A stretch of DNA of 64,000 nucleotides, from the NCBI GenBank assembly GCA_949775045.1, contig OX459098.1, positions 822,001 to 886,000 of the forward strand. The letters are read 5' to 3'. This DNA comes from Metridium senile (taxonomy: Eukaryota > Cnidaria > Anthozoa > Actiniaria > Metridiidae). Positions within the stretch are counted from its first letter, which is position 1. Every line of letters begins with the position of its first letter. Position numbers and translations under genes: made by a program. Positions 8,961 to 21,500 of this stretch are shown here, in pieces. The notes under the pieces were generated by a model, which saw nothing but the letters and a program-made list of their open reading frames with translations, had not been told where the DNA came from and ran no database searches.

Positions 8961-11900
8961 ATGAATTCCTTCAATTACGAAAGCCCCGTGAAAGGCAATG
9001 GATTGCAGATATACGCAGTTCTAAATCTACATGAGAATCCGCGAAAACTATTAAGGTGAGAAGCGAAAAAAGCTATTTATAATAATGTTTTTGTGAACCG
9101 ATCGAAGCGAAATTTGCGCGCCTTTTCAATGAAAAGAAATCTACAACAATTTTCGGTGATCAAAAATGAATCCAATGTTAAAGCTTGCTTTAATTTAGCA
9201 TTATAGCTGCCTTGCAAAAATGCCGGAAACCGCTAAATTTATGATTAATTTTGACACCAATAGGTCGATCGAATGTTTGATCACTCACTTGTTGATTTCA
9301 TCGATTATTTGTAGAAGCTTTAATCTAGTTAAACATGTTTTGGATTTTCGTAATAATTCTTCGAAATTAAATAAAAACCAGAATGTTTTGTTTATGATTA
9401 TGTAAACATGTTAGAAGATTTTTTGTGTGTATTTTTATCATAATATTTATAAGTTTATTGGGATTATCAACACCTTTATAAGATTATCATCATCACAATC
9501 AACATCACTATGGTTGTAACATCATTATCATCATCAATGTCATCATCAACATCATCATAATCAACATCACTATTATCATCATCAATGTCATCATCAACAC
9601 CATCACAATCAACATCACTATGATTAAAACGTCATCATCAATGTCATCATCATCATTGTCATAATCGTCATCATTATTGTTATTTATTATTTTATTTAAT
9701 ATTATACTTGCATTTATATCGACATGTTTTACGGAACAACATAATAACTAATTTTAAATGCTTCCTTTACATCCAGCAAAGACAACAAGAAGAATTTCTA
9801 CTGTCATTTTGCCCTACCCCTCCCCAAGCAAGTCATAGTCTTTGCTGTGGGGGAGTGGGATAGTGTAGAATCTAGTGTCATCAATGTTGAGATATCCTTA
9901 GACTCAGAGCACCCCCCTAAGAAGATTGGTAGCCTAACCAAGGAGACTAGAGCACTTTGCTGGGAGAGTGCCTGGGGGAAAACATTTATTGAAAGAAGTA
10001 TCAAGCTAGAAGATGAGGTAAGATTGTCTGTCAAAGGCATTGGCTATAGACCATTAATTATTGAAATAAGGGGAGTCGTTACCGAATCACCCTAGCAAGT
10101 GGCTAATGTTTAAGTATTTGACACACTAACACTCACTACCTTTACATTAAATTTTTAGCACAAAGCACTTCTCACATATTGATTTTCGCACAGGGAGAGC
10201 ATGAGAAAGCTAGAACAACACATCAAACAAACACCCATGACACCCTGTGCTTGACATCAAATGTTTTTCTTTTCAAATGACAGTATTCACCTTATACAAA
10301 TTAAACAAAAAATGTTTTTGATATCAAGAGTCATTCTTCTCCTTTTACAGGACAGAATGGCTAAACTTGTCCTCACAGTCGACACAAATAGCAAAGATGA
10401 CAAGGAGAATATCAAAATCAAAAGATCTCCATTCTCCACTACTCAAAGCAAGACAAAAGACATACAACAGACACCAAAATCATCTACATCAAAACAGTCA
10501 AAGAGTAAAGCTGCTAAAGACGTTCTTACACCACAAAACAAGCCCATCAAGTTGGAGGATTTTTGGAATGTTGATAATCTAGAGGATAGTCCACAGTTTA
10601 CCCAAGGTACTCCTGTAGCTCCACCGCCCCTCAGTGACAGCAGGAGGAAGAGAACTCCTCGATCTGCAACTGTGTAAGTATTGCATGATGCTGCTGCTGC
10701 TGCTGCTGCTGCTGATGATAATAATGGTGTTGATGATGATAAATAGTAGTGATGATGGTGATGATGATGGTGTTGGTGGTGATTATAATGGTGTTGATGA
10801 TGATGGTGTTGATGATGATAAATAGTAGTGATGGTGTTGGTGGCGATGATGACGATGTTGATGATGATGGTGTTGATGATGATGATAAAAAGTGGTGATG
10901 GCGTTAGGAAGAGGATGGTGATGATGATGGTTATGGTGGTGGCGATGATGATGGTGGTCACTATGATGTAGATAAATACTGGTGATGAAATGGTGATGAT
11001 GGTAGTGGTGTTAATGATGGTGATAGTAATGATGGTGGTCGTGGTGATGATGATGATATTGATGATTATGATAAATAATGATGATGGCATGATGATGATG
11101 GTGGACACAGTAGTGATAATGGTGGTGGTTTCCATAATGATAATGATGATAGGATTCTATTCATCATTTCCTTCTAGTCCATCTGGAAAAAGAAGAAAAG
11201 CGCTGCACAGTTCAGAGTTTTCCAATGACACATCACCGGTCAGCAGCCCAAGAAACAGTAATAGCATGGCAAGTCCTAGAGTATCATCACTGCCAACCAC
11301 TCCTTCTACACCGTATTCTCCATCCATCAAAAGAGAAGGTAGGTTAGAAATTTTGATTCTAAATATTATTATATTAAATTATATTTGTAACAAACTTTCC
11401 AAAAGCACATATTTCTGTTTTCTTTTTCTGATGCCAATGGTGCTGCTTATTTTTTAAGATTAGTTTTTTATTCTTGAAAGTCAATGGCAGCCATATTAGC
11501 ATTTTGTCTATTTGCTATTATTACCGGCGGCCATATTGGTAGTCAATAATTTAATCCCTTGGGTCCCATTGCCCTAGCTTTCATGCATTCAGAACGTTCT
11601 AAACAAAGTTTTTAGTTCTCATGGGAATAAATTAGCCACCGTGTGATAAAAGCCCATAAAGTGAGATATTATTATAATTTATTAATCAAAGTTATAGAAA
11701 CTGCATATCATTGTAATGTTAAAGGTCCATCAGGTCGCTGGGGGCATGCCATGTGTACTATTGATGATAAACAGACAGTTATGATTGGTGGACAGGGCGC
11801 TAAGCAACAGATGGTGAAAGATTCTTTGTGGATTGTTTCAACTAACTCAGGTATGTCTGTCTTGGGATACATGATAAATGCTTGTGGATAATTGCCCTTT

Positions 11901-14900
11901 GCATTTCTTACATTAAGCAGAGCACTGATTCTCAACACTGTTGTTGAAGGCGTATTATGACAGTTGTCACAAATCCAATATGGGGTCTTGTGAATTATAT
12001 TTGGATCACAACCATCATCATCATCATCACCACCACAATCATCACTATCATCAACACCACAATCATCACCATCATCACCACCACCACAATCATCACTATT
12101 ATCAACACCACAATCATAATCATCACCACCACAATCATCACCACCACAATCATCACCACCACAATCATCATCACCCTCACCACCACAATCATCACCACCA
12201 CAATCATCATCACCCTCACCACCACAATCATCATCACCCTCACCACCACAATCATCACCACCACAATCATCATCACCCTCACCACCACAATCATCATCAC
12301 CCTCACCACCACAATCATCATCACCCTCACCACCACAATCATCACCACCCTCACCACCACAATCATCACCACCCTCACCACCACAATCATCACCACCCTC
12401 ACCACCACAATCATCACCACCCTCACCACCACAATCATCACCACCACAATCATCACCACCACAATCATCACCACCACAATCATCATCACCCTCACCACCA
12501 CAATCATCACCACCACAATCATCATCACCACAATCATCACCACCACAATCATCATCACCCTCACCACCACAATCATCACCACCACAATCATCATCACCCT
12601 CACCACCACAATCATCATCACCCTCACCACCACAATCATCATCACCCTCACCACCACAATCATCACCACCCTCACCACCACAATCATCACCACCACAATC
12701 ATCATCACCCTCACCACCACAATCATCACCACCACAATCATCATCACCCTCACCACCACAATCATCACCATCACAATCATCATCACCCTCACCACCACAA
12801 TCATCACCATCACAATCATCATCACCCTCACCACCACAATCATCACCATCATTATCATGTCCATTGTTCTCATTTGTTTTAACTTCATCCATGTCCCCAG
12901 GTGATGTAAGTTGGAGTCAGCCAACATCTACTGGTGGTACGGGTGCTGATAGGAGGATGGGTCATTCTGTCTGCTTTGACCCACAGTCTAAGGTGATATT
13001 TGTGTATGGTGGATCAAAGAACAAACGATGGTTTAGTGACGTACACAAACTAGATACAACAACATGGACTTGGACAGCAATACAGGTAACTAACACTGCA
13101 TCACTCACTACTGGTACTATCATCATCATTGGTGTCATCATTATCATTGATATTATCTCCATCATCAATTTAGTATCATCATCTTTATCATGATCAGTAT
13201 CATCTTGATCAGTATCATCATCATTGGTATAATCATCATTATCATCAACACTGTTAAATCTCAATCATTATTCTTATCATCATTCCATCATCATCATCAT
13301 TCTCATCATCATCATCACCAATAACGCCAACATCATTGTGATTGTCATCATCATGGCTGTCAAAGGGATCATAATCATTATCACCATCATCATAAGTACT
13401 ATCATTTGGCATCACCATTATTACTATCAGCATCATCACCATATGTATGTGTTTATGTCATTTCAGACTGTTGGCAAAGCACCAACAAGAGCTTACCACA
13501 GCTGTAATTTGTTCCGTGGTGAGCTGTGGGTGTTTGGCGGCGTCTACCCTAACCCTGACCCTCAGCCTGACGGGTGTGGTAACGATATGTTTGTCATGAG
13601 TCTTGAAGCAAAGAATTGGTACAAACCTATTATTAGCTCCTTGAAACCGTTACCGCGATCTGGGTAGGTAGGCATGATGATGATGTTGGTGGTGATGATG
13701 TTGGTGGTAGTGGTAGTGTTTATAGATATAATGATGATGATGGTGATGATGATGATGTTGGTGGTAGTGTTGATAGATATGATGATGATGATGATGATGT
13801 TGGTGGTAATGTTGATAGACAAGATGATGATAATTATAATTGTGGTGGAATTGAAGTGATAATGATGATGGTGGTGATCAGATGATAATGATCTTGATGT
13901 GATGATGTTGGTGGTAGTGGCAGTGATGATCTTGATGATGTTGGTGGTGGAAGTGATAATAATGATGGTGGTGATGATCATGACAATGGTGATGATGATG
14001 ATGGCGATGATCATTATGATGATGGCCATTATGTTGATGATTATTATGATGATGGCAATGATTATTATGATGATGGTGATGATTAGGATGATGATAATGG
14101 TGGTGATGATTATGATGATAGTGATGATAATGATTGTTTGTTCTATCACCAGACATTCAGCCAGTCTTGTAGATGACAAACTAGTCATGTTTGGTGGATG
14201 GGACGCTCCTACATGCTACAATGATCTGTTCTTCTTTGACCTCAGTGAGTAAACTAACAGTTATTTAGATATTAAATAAATAGATAGATAATAATATAAA
14301 TAATAATAATTCTATTTATCACACGTGTCTGTTTTCAATGTTTTGAAATAATTTATTGATTTAAAACACTGTATGTTGTACAATAAACAGATTTCTACAG
14401 CACACTGTCACTTGATGATATGAAATTATGAAATTAATCTTTTTGTGTTCAATCTCAAGTGGAACACTCTAATATAAGTATCATATCTCTGTGCGCCCAT
14501 GTATTAATCCGCTATTTATCACACAGCAATCATGGAGTACACACAACCCACCATCGCAGGAACACCACCTTCACCTCGTAGCTGGCACACTGCCGTAACT
14601 TTACCTGGAAAAAGAATACTTATACATGGTGGATATAACGGCATTAAGACATTATCCGATGGTTTTATCTTTGATATAGGTAAGGAACAACAAGGTTTTG
14701 TGTTGGATCTTTGGGCACTGTTACACTGTGTAATTCTTCAGAAACTTGACAGACAGACAAGGACATGAATGAATGAATGAATGCTTGGATGAATAGATGA
14801 ATGCTTGGATGAATGAATGAGTACTTGGATGAATGAATGCTTGGATGAATAGATGAATGCTTGGATGAATGAATGAGTACTTGGATGAATGAATGCTTGG

Positions 14901-15473
14901 ATGAATGAATGAATGTTTGAATAAATGAATGAATGCTTGGATGAATGAATGAATGTTTGGATAAATGAATGAATGCTTGGATGAATGAATGAATGTTTGA
15001 ATAAATGAATGAATGCTTGGATGAATAGATGAATGCTTGGATGAATGAATGAGTACTTGGATGAATGAATGCTTAGATGAATGAATGAATGTTTGGATAA
15101 ATGAATGAATGCTTGGATGAATGAATGAATGTTTGGATAAATGAATGAATGCTTAGATGAATGCTTAGATGAATGGATGCATGCATGCATGGATGAATGA
15201 ATAAATAAATGAATTGATGAATGACAGCTGACATAAAGCAAAGCAATAAATTAATAAGTAAATAGTAATGTATTTAATTTTACTTGTTCAGGTTCTCTAA
15301 CATGGACTGGAATTAAAGCACCTGAAGGACTTTACGCAAGGGCAGGCCATTCTGCAATATTACTACACAACAACAACAACAAGGAAGAAATAGCTATATT
15401 TGGAGGTGGCGATAACATGGGAGAATTCTTTAGTGATTTTACAAGCTTTAAACTTGAAGAATTAAGTTTGTGA
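8961..15473 (+). CDS. six-kelch-repeat protein with long disordered N-terminal region
   Basis: Ten exons: 8961-9055, 9777-10017, 10351-10673, 11178-11338, 11725-11850, 12901-13085, 13467-13663, 14153-14244, 14527-14679 and 15292-15473. They sum to 1755 nt (584 aa) with every phase consistent. Residues 1-112 (start MNSFNYESPVKGNGLQIYAV) look structured but match no family I know. Residues 113-270 are Ser/Thr/Pro/Lys-rich, with short basic runs (SRRKRTPR, SGKRRKA) suggesting nuclear location. From about residue 274 six kelch blades follow, each with a His before the hydrophobic strand and a GG pair: GHAMCTIDDKQTVMIGGQG, GHSVCF..FVYGGSK, AYHSCN..WVFGGVY, HSASLV..VMFGGWD, SWHTAV..LIHGGYN and GHSAILL..AIFGGGD. 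This predicts a complete beta-propeller, probably a protein-interaction platform. No BTB, F-box or Rab-binding domain is visible, so the partner is unknown. Confidence 0.85.
9480..9690. repeat. (ATC)n microsatellite
   Basis: CATCATCAA/CATCACAA tract in the first intron of the kelch gene, with a roughly 50 bp higher-order repeat (CAACATCACTAT and TCATCATCAATGTC recur). Confidence 0.85.
10115..10260. mobile_element. SINE remnant
   Basis: Shares AGAACAACACATCAAACAAA and ACACTCACTAC with the better preserved SINE at 53555-53825, but the tRNA part is lost. It lies in kelch intron 2. Confidence 0.5.
10680..11150. repeat. (GAT/GGT)n trinucleotide array
   Basis: Begins with a short GCT run, then GATGATGGTGTT-type triplets filling most of kelch intron 3. 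Confidence 0.92.
11998..12860. repeat. 862 bp CAC-rich minisatellite
   Basis: A regular array of CACCACAATCATCA with CACCACAATCATCATCACCCT variants, combining 12- and 21-nt units, in kelch intron 5 right up to the acceptor at 12900. Three frames stay open for more than 300 codons (His-rich, Ile/Thr-rich, and Asp/Cys/Gly-rich on the minus strand) only because all unit lengths are multiples of three. Confidence 0.95.
13105..13445. repeat. (ATC)n microsatellite
   Basis: CATCAT/TATCAT tract filling kelch intron 6 between exons ending at 13085 and starting at 13467. Confidence 0.9.
13672..14140. repeat. (GAT)n/(GGT)n microsatellite
   Basis: GATGATGTTGGTGGTA-type units (about 60 bp higher-order periodicity) filling kelch intron 7. 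Confidence 0.92.
14764..15225. repeat. (GAAT)n array with GCTTGGAT higher-order units
   Basis: GAATGAATGCTTGGAT units of 24-44 bp in the last intron of the kelch gene. The reverse frame gives a spurious 167-codon His/Ser/Ile ORF. Confidence 0.92.
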
Positions 15474-16080
15474 TCACACATCATTCACATATTTTAAATT
15501 CCTTGCATACTTGAGTGAAATGTTTTGAACCCAGGTGTAAATGATGTCTTGTGATCTTCCATGTGTGTAGTCTTGAGAAAGACTGTTGGTGTCTGGCTTT
15601 TCAACAACTTCAAAGGAAGTTATCTTCAGAGTGAAGATGTTGAAATGTCAGATATCACAGTTTTTCTGAATACTTCATACACATGGACAATCACAGCGTA
15701 CTTGCAATTGTTGGTAAAAGTTTGGACATGAACGTAATATAAATATTAGTATTCATAAAAACTGCCATTTGAAGCTCAATTGGCATGAACCCACACATAC
15801 ATACATATCTATTTTTGTATTGTATTTGTATAGTAGATGTAAGGTTGTTCGCCAAATTATGAGTAAAGTTATCTGTATTGAAAATACATGGCTCTGAATA
15901 TGTCTGCTGTAAGGAAAATTCATTATTTTACTCTTCATTTTAACCTGTATTTGTTTTTGTACACTATTTAATAAATATACTATTTAAATATTGTCGAATA
16001 TGTTAAATTGTTTGTAATAAAGTAGTATTTGTTTTCTTTCGTTGCTTGATAGTTATAATAGTTAATAATATTTTTTTTTA
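15474..16080. other. kelch gene 3'UTR and spacer
   Basis: Contains a copy of the dispersed 'TCTTGAGAAAGACTGTTGGT' repeat at about 15520-15720. AATAAA hexamers at 15970-15975 and near 16017 are plausible polyadenylation signals. No coding frame seen. Confidence 0.5.
15520..15720. repeat. dispersed 'GTCTTGAGAAAGACTG' repeat (family E)
   Basis: Contains GTAGTCTTGAGAAAGACTGT, a short inverted repeat in itself, then TCAACAACTTCAAAGGAAGT and TATCTTCAGAGT. It parallels 34525-34700, where the text is TTTCGACAACCTGAGCGGAA and GTCATCTTCAGAGT, and the units at 5975-6312 and 58750-58870. Confidence 0.75.
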
Positions 16081-16094
16081 TAATAATAGGATGA

Positions 16095-16345
16095 ATACCC
16101 ATATTTTAGTTTTCCATCTTGGACGTGGGTCAAAACACGGTATTTTGGTTCTCTGTTCCCCTCCGTAACACTTGATATTTGTTATTGTGACCAAGATACA
16201 GATGTTTGTATATTTGTTTACTCTTATGTGCCTGTAGTACTGGTAGGTATCATATACAAACATCTGTATCTTGGTCACAATAACAAATGTCAAGTGTTAC
16301 GGAGGGGAATAGAGAACCAAAATACCGTGTTTTGACTCACCTACT
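16095..16345. mobile_element. long-hairpin MITE
   Basis: Two near-perfect inverted arms of about 100 bp (16115-16213 and 16250-16340). GGTCAAAACACGGTATTTTG on the left mirrors CAAAATACCGTGTTTTGACT on the right. The loop is only about 40 bp. Confidence 0.88.
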
Positions 16346-16354
16346 CTTTTAGAC

Positions 16355-16570
16355 AACCTTTTTGAAATGTGTACTCCTATCAATTCCTTGAAGTCTTGAA
16401 AGACCCATCACCTTGGACAACCTTTTTGGAATTACTTACCATCTTGGAATAACATTCCACATTGGACAACCTTTTTGAAATAGGTGTATGCCTATAATTC
16501 CTTTCTGTTTTGGAATGCCTTGGACAACCTTTTTGGAATAGGTGTATGCCTATAATTCCTTTTCTTGAAA
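16355..16570. repeat. ~60 bp tandem repeat
   Basis: Repeats of GGACAACCTTTTTGGAATAG plus GTGTATGCCTATAATTCCTT, three to four degenerate copies. One more degenerate unit lies past the nested MITE at 16918-16960. Confidence 0.7.
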
Positions 16571-16623
16571 TGGCCTATTGACTTTGACAACTCTTTGGAT
16601 TTGAAAAAACTTCGTAAAACTAA

Positions 16624-16914
16624 TCTTGTAGGAGGGAATAAACCCAAGTATTTAGTCTTTTTACACACTCCAATTGAAGCCAAGTTTTTTATTTATTCAT
16701 TTCCTTATAGATAAATAAAAAAACTTGGCATCAGGGGCCGGTTGTACGAAGGGTAGATAAAGTTATCCGCAGATAAAAGTTATCCACTGCATAGGTTTTT
16801 TATAGATTTTATCCGCTGGATAAGGATTTATCCGGTGGATAGCGCTATTCACCCTTCGTACAACAGGGTAGGTGTGTAAAAACTAAATACTTTGGTTTAT
16901 TCCCTCCTACAAGA
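16624..16914. mobile_element. nested MITEs
   Basis: Outer inverted arms: TCTTGTAGGAGGGAATAAAC (16624 onwards) mirrors GTTTATTCCCTCCTACAAGA (ending at 16914). Within it, 16735-16867 is a separate element with ends GGCCGGTTGTACGAAGGGTA and CCCTTCGTACAAC, whose interior is built of mirrored TTATCCGC/GCGGATAA words. An extra inverted pair, AAGCCAAGTTTTTTATTTAT and ATAAATAAAAAAACTTGGC, lies at 16677-16731. Confidence 0.78.
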
Positions 16915-16959
16915 TGTGTTTGACAACCTTTTCTGAAAAAGGTTTATGCCCATAATCTC

Positions 16960-17450
16960 TCACTATTAAAATGATCTATCACATTGAAAAAGACACTATT
17001 ATCAATAAATATGATATAAAAGTATAAATATCAAGACACACTTGTATTCAACCATCTTTTTATTGTTTGTATTTATACATGTTTGTTTACAAATTATATC
17101 ATTATGTACATTATAACACGACGTTGGATCAGAGTACAAAAGCTTTTACAAAAAATATATTGTTATTTAAATACATCATTTTATCTCTAACTGTTTATCT
17201 ATTCATTTACAGTCTTGACTCCATTGGAGTAAAAATAAATAACAGTTCATGATCAGAGGTTTGATTATTGATATTTGCAGTTGAATGCACCAGTTTATAC
17301 AACAGAATTAGTATGGATGACCTTGTAAGATGATTTTGTTGTGAACGAGTCTGCGCCATGTGTCCATGAAATAAACTAAATATGTATTGTCTAATATTGT
17401 TCTATTTTGTACAAATTTGTAGTAGGGTGATGCAATAATATATCCATGAA
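16960..17450. other. AT-rich spacer, no gene
   Basis: No splice-consistent coding segments or clear repeats seen; the 61-codon open frame here is AT-driven. Confidence 0.5.
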
Positions 17451-17454
17451 AAAC

Positions 17455-17608
17455 TAGAGTGATTTTCATTTGACTGTGAAAGAAAAACGACTATTTAGTT
17501 TGTACTTGTTGGTAAAGAACAAAAGAAAACAATAGATTCACAGTGTAGTAACAACTATTAGTTTGACAATTTTTTGAAAATCAAATCAAAAATGAAAATC
17601 ACTCTGAA
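17455..17608. mobile_element. AGAGTGATTTTCATTTGACT hairpin MITE (family F)
   Basis: AGAGTGATTTTCATTTGACT at the left mirrors AATGAAAATCACTCT at the right. Relatives with AGAGC(G/A)G..TTTTCGTATGACT are at 42649-42731 and at the right edge of the window. Confidence 0.65.
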
Positions 17609-17639
17609 CAAACAAAATTGTGCAATTTTATGCCGATTC

Positions 17640-18355
17640 TGCTGTTTAATTAGCACTATTTTGTACAATTTAGTAATTTGTAATTCATGGGTATAATATT
17701 ATTTCCACTTTGAAACACACTTCAGAATTTTTTAATTCCCTTACACTCTAATCCAACTATTAATCAAAGCACTTTATTTTATGGGTGGATGAAAAGTGAC
17801 TCTATTTCATGGATTAATGACAATGCAGTCTTCACTATTAAGATATTTTTCATATGATGTATGTAACCATTATAACTTTAGTAAGAACGAACGATGATGA
17901 TTAACAATGTATACGACTAACTTATGAAGAATTCACGTTATGATAAACCTTAAACTTTAACTGATATAACTTTTCAATTATTTAAGATACAGTTATACAA
18001 ATTTGACTACCATAGATGTAATAGACTGAATCTGCTAACATGTTTTATACATTACGTTTCAACCAAATTCAAACTTTCTGGAAATAAAAACTTGTTTCAA
18101 AATTTTCCACAACATTCAAAATACATAAGAAATAATCTTATTACCAAAATATTTGAATATTGAAGCATTAGCAAGTCAAATTTGTATAACTGTGCCATGG
18201 TAAGATTCATATTCTCAAAGACAGTAATCCACTATCCCTAGGAATAAGGTTCTTTGTCTAACATTTCTATTTTTGATTTAAAAATGTTGAGACAAAGATT
18301 CTTATTGCCAGAAATATGGAAAAAATATACACAAAAAAAACTCAAAACTGGACTA
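17640..18355. other. AT-rich spacer, no gene
   Basis: Short diverged inverted repeats and AT-rich DNA; no conserved frame. Confidence 0.45.
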
Positions 18356-18362
18356 TTTTGAT

Positions 18363-18465
18363 GAGCTTGTTCCGGAAGTCAAAATTCAGGACCAATGAAA
18401 ATCAAGATAACCATTCAAAGAAAGTCGTTAAATAAGTTTGGATTTTGACTTCCGGAACAAGCTCC
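18363..18465. mobile_element. short hairpin MITE
   Basis: GAGCTTGTTCCGGAAGTCAA at 18363-18382 mirrors TTTGACTTCCGGAACAAGCT at about 18446-18465; roughly 100 bp in total. A second short inverted pair, CCCAGGGGTA/TACCCCTGGG, follows at 18479-18534. Confidence 0.72.
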
Positions 18466-18589
18466 AACAGACTACGTTCCCAGGGGTATTTATTCTGGGA
18501 GCGAGAAACAAGCAAGGAAGATTACCCCTGGGTTCCCAAGGATGATATGTTTATCTTTGAGAATACAAACCCTACACAAAAAACAATCA

Positions 18590-21500
18590 CTATGACATTG
18601 TTGATGTGACATCCTCCCAAAATGCCATCAGCTCTTTCATCGACTCTTCCACTTTGCTTTTCTCCATTTCAACTTCCCGGGAAAGTTTACGTTCTAATTC
18701 TGATGAGTATGAATCAGCAGAATCTTTACCAACACATTTTAACTGGGTTGTCGGAAGACTCGACATTGCCTCCACCGATGATAAGAGTTCTGATGTAAAC
18801 TTTGTAGTCTTGAATACTTCAGATAAAGTGTTCTTCCAGTCTGTTACCGTTGGAGACAGTGGCTGTCCCATTAGTAAATGCTCACTGACTGTTGAATGGC
18901 CCATTAGACGAGGGAAACAGTAAGGTATAGTACCATTGGCCTTAGCAACAGCAAGATTAACAGGATCACCAAGAGCAGCCTGTAGGAATGGAAATGATCA
19001 GGTTACTCGCTAGCAAAGTTATTTTATGTAACATCAACATAAGAGAAGTTTTATGATGATGATACTATGGGAATTGCTACAGTAGTTGTTTTATAATTAC
19101 TATAGATGGAATTGAAATATGAAGTCCAACCTGAATAACTATTGTTCTTGACTGGATAGCCTTGTGTTCGCATGTAGTATGCGATGCTAGCAAGTCAAGA
19201 ACAATAGTTATTGCCAGAAGCGAGCAATCGCTGAGTAAATGATCACATAGTTAATAAACAAGATGGAATTTCAAACAGGAATGGTGGTAGTGATGATGAT
19301 GATTATGAAAATGATGATGATGGTTGTTGAGGTGGTGGTGGTGATGATGATGATAAGGGTGGTGGTGATGATGATAATAATGATGTTGATAGTAGTGATA
19401 GCGATGAGTATGATCATAATAATGACATTAATGAAGATGAAAATTATAATAATATAAATAATTTAGCAGCTAATGAGAATGATCATGGCACAGGATTGAG
19501 GGATATTTAGTCATCATTGGTTATGCACCTATCAATGTCTTGCTTCAACGGAGGAAGTGCGGGCATACCCAGGGGCTATTGACATTTTTATTATCTTTTT
19601 GTCAATAGTCCATATCCTGGGGACGTCAAATTCATACACTTACTCATATATTTACTGTTGTGGACGCAGAACTTTGTGATGAAATTGTCAAAAAACATCG
19701 AGCAGCCCCAGGTACGGGCAAAGTTTATGTTCAATAGTCCAACTTTGCCCGCACTCCCCCTGTTGTGGCAAGACATTGATAGGTGCATTATAAGAATCTA
19801 CATCTACATACCTTATCACAGACCATATCACAAAGAGCAATCAGCTGTGCACCAACACCCTCTGCAGGTTTGTTAATGGTTGCTATAATAGGCTTAGGGT
19901 AATATTGGATAGTTTGGATCATGTACCTATATATAGATAGAACATATGTATATGAGATCTGAGAATGACAGTGATGGAAACAATGATGATGATTGTGGTG
20001 ATAATAACGATTATGTTGAATGACAGTGATGGTAATGATGATGGTTATGATTCAAGTGATGATAACGATTATGTTGAATGACAACGATGGTAATGATTGT
20101 GGTGATGATAACAATTATGTTGAATGACAACGATGGTAATGATTGTGGTGATGATAACGATTATGTTGACGACAATGATAAAGGATATGAAGATGATGTT
20201 GATGGTATTGTGGTAATGATGATGATAATGGCAAGGATTTATTTATTTATAGTAGGTGCTTACTATGCGCATTTCAATGCGCTTACAAAATAGGATCGGT
20301 GTCAAAATATTTACAGAAGAGAAATGGATAATGATTATGACAATGATGATGATGATGATGACAATGGTGGTGATAATAATAATGATGATGATGACAATGG
20401 TGGTGATAATAATAATGATGATGATGACAATGGTGGTGATAATAATAATGATGATGATGACAATGGTGGTGGTGATAATGATAATAATGGTGACAACAAT
20501 AATGACATAGCCATGATAAAATATATACTGTGGAATAATAATAATGTGATGAAAATCATAAAACACACTTTAAATAATGATGATAATAAAAAGGAAAATA
20601 TGACAACAACCATGATGGTTATAATTATTCAAACAGAAATATTACAAAGCTACTTGGTACTTCTGCATATATAATAAACAGTTTATCTTTCTCCAATACA
20701 AACTGTGATGATTCATAGTGAGTCACAGTGAGTCATTAATATGCAGAAACAACAGGAGATAATTCACCAGTCACAATAACCAATGATAACAAAATAAGAA
20801 ATAGTAATTTCAGGAGTATTTTTTTTTAGCTTATTTGCACGTGTGGAAGTTCTTACTAACTGTAGATGGCCTTTGCTGTAGATGGCCTTTGGATAAAGGC
20901 CAAAATATACAAAGAAATAAAAAATGACAAGCCTTTTCACTTTCCTATTCATTATCAAACTGTATGCCCAAGTAAACATATTCTTACTAACTTGTTATTC
21001 ATCATAATAATGGTTTACATAATTGTTAGTGTCACTAACAAACCATTACTATTTTCATCCTTATGTATTCTTATTATCCTAATCATTATTATCATCATTC
21101 TATAATCACCAGAACCCTCGTCATGACTACCATCATTTTTGTTACCTACAGAAACCAGCATTATTACCAGCATCATCACATCACCACAACCACCATCATC
21201 GTCATAACTACCCTCATTTTCGTTACCTACACCCCCATCATTATCATCATCACCATCGTCATAACTACCCTCATTTTCATTACCTATATCACCACAACCA
21301 CCATCATTATCATCATCACCACCATCGTCATAACTACCCTCATTTCCGTTACCTATATCACCACAACCACCATCATGTTATAGTATAAATACCTTATTTT
21401 GTCGACATCTTTCCTGTAATTCTTCACTTCTCCTTCCAATGGTACTGTTACAATAGTCTCTAAGTCAACACCGCAAAACACATTGTCACCAAGTCCACTA

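Noticed and set aside
10443..11135. 230-codon minus ORF opposite kelch exon 3 and intron 3
   Set aside because: Antisense of a coding exon joined to a GAT microsatellite.
11708..12927. Overlapping open frames of 310-394 codons on both strands
   Set aside because: They translate a minisatellite with units of 12 and 21 nt. All frames stay open because of period, and the true kelch exons flank it with good splice sites.
14738..15241. 167-codon His/Ser/Ile ORF on the minus strand
   Set aside because: GAAT-type tetranucleotide array in a kelch intron; the same artefact occurs at 52946-53533 and 54026-54451.
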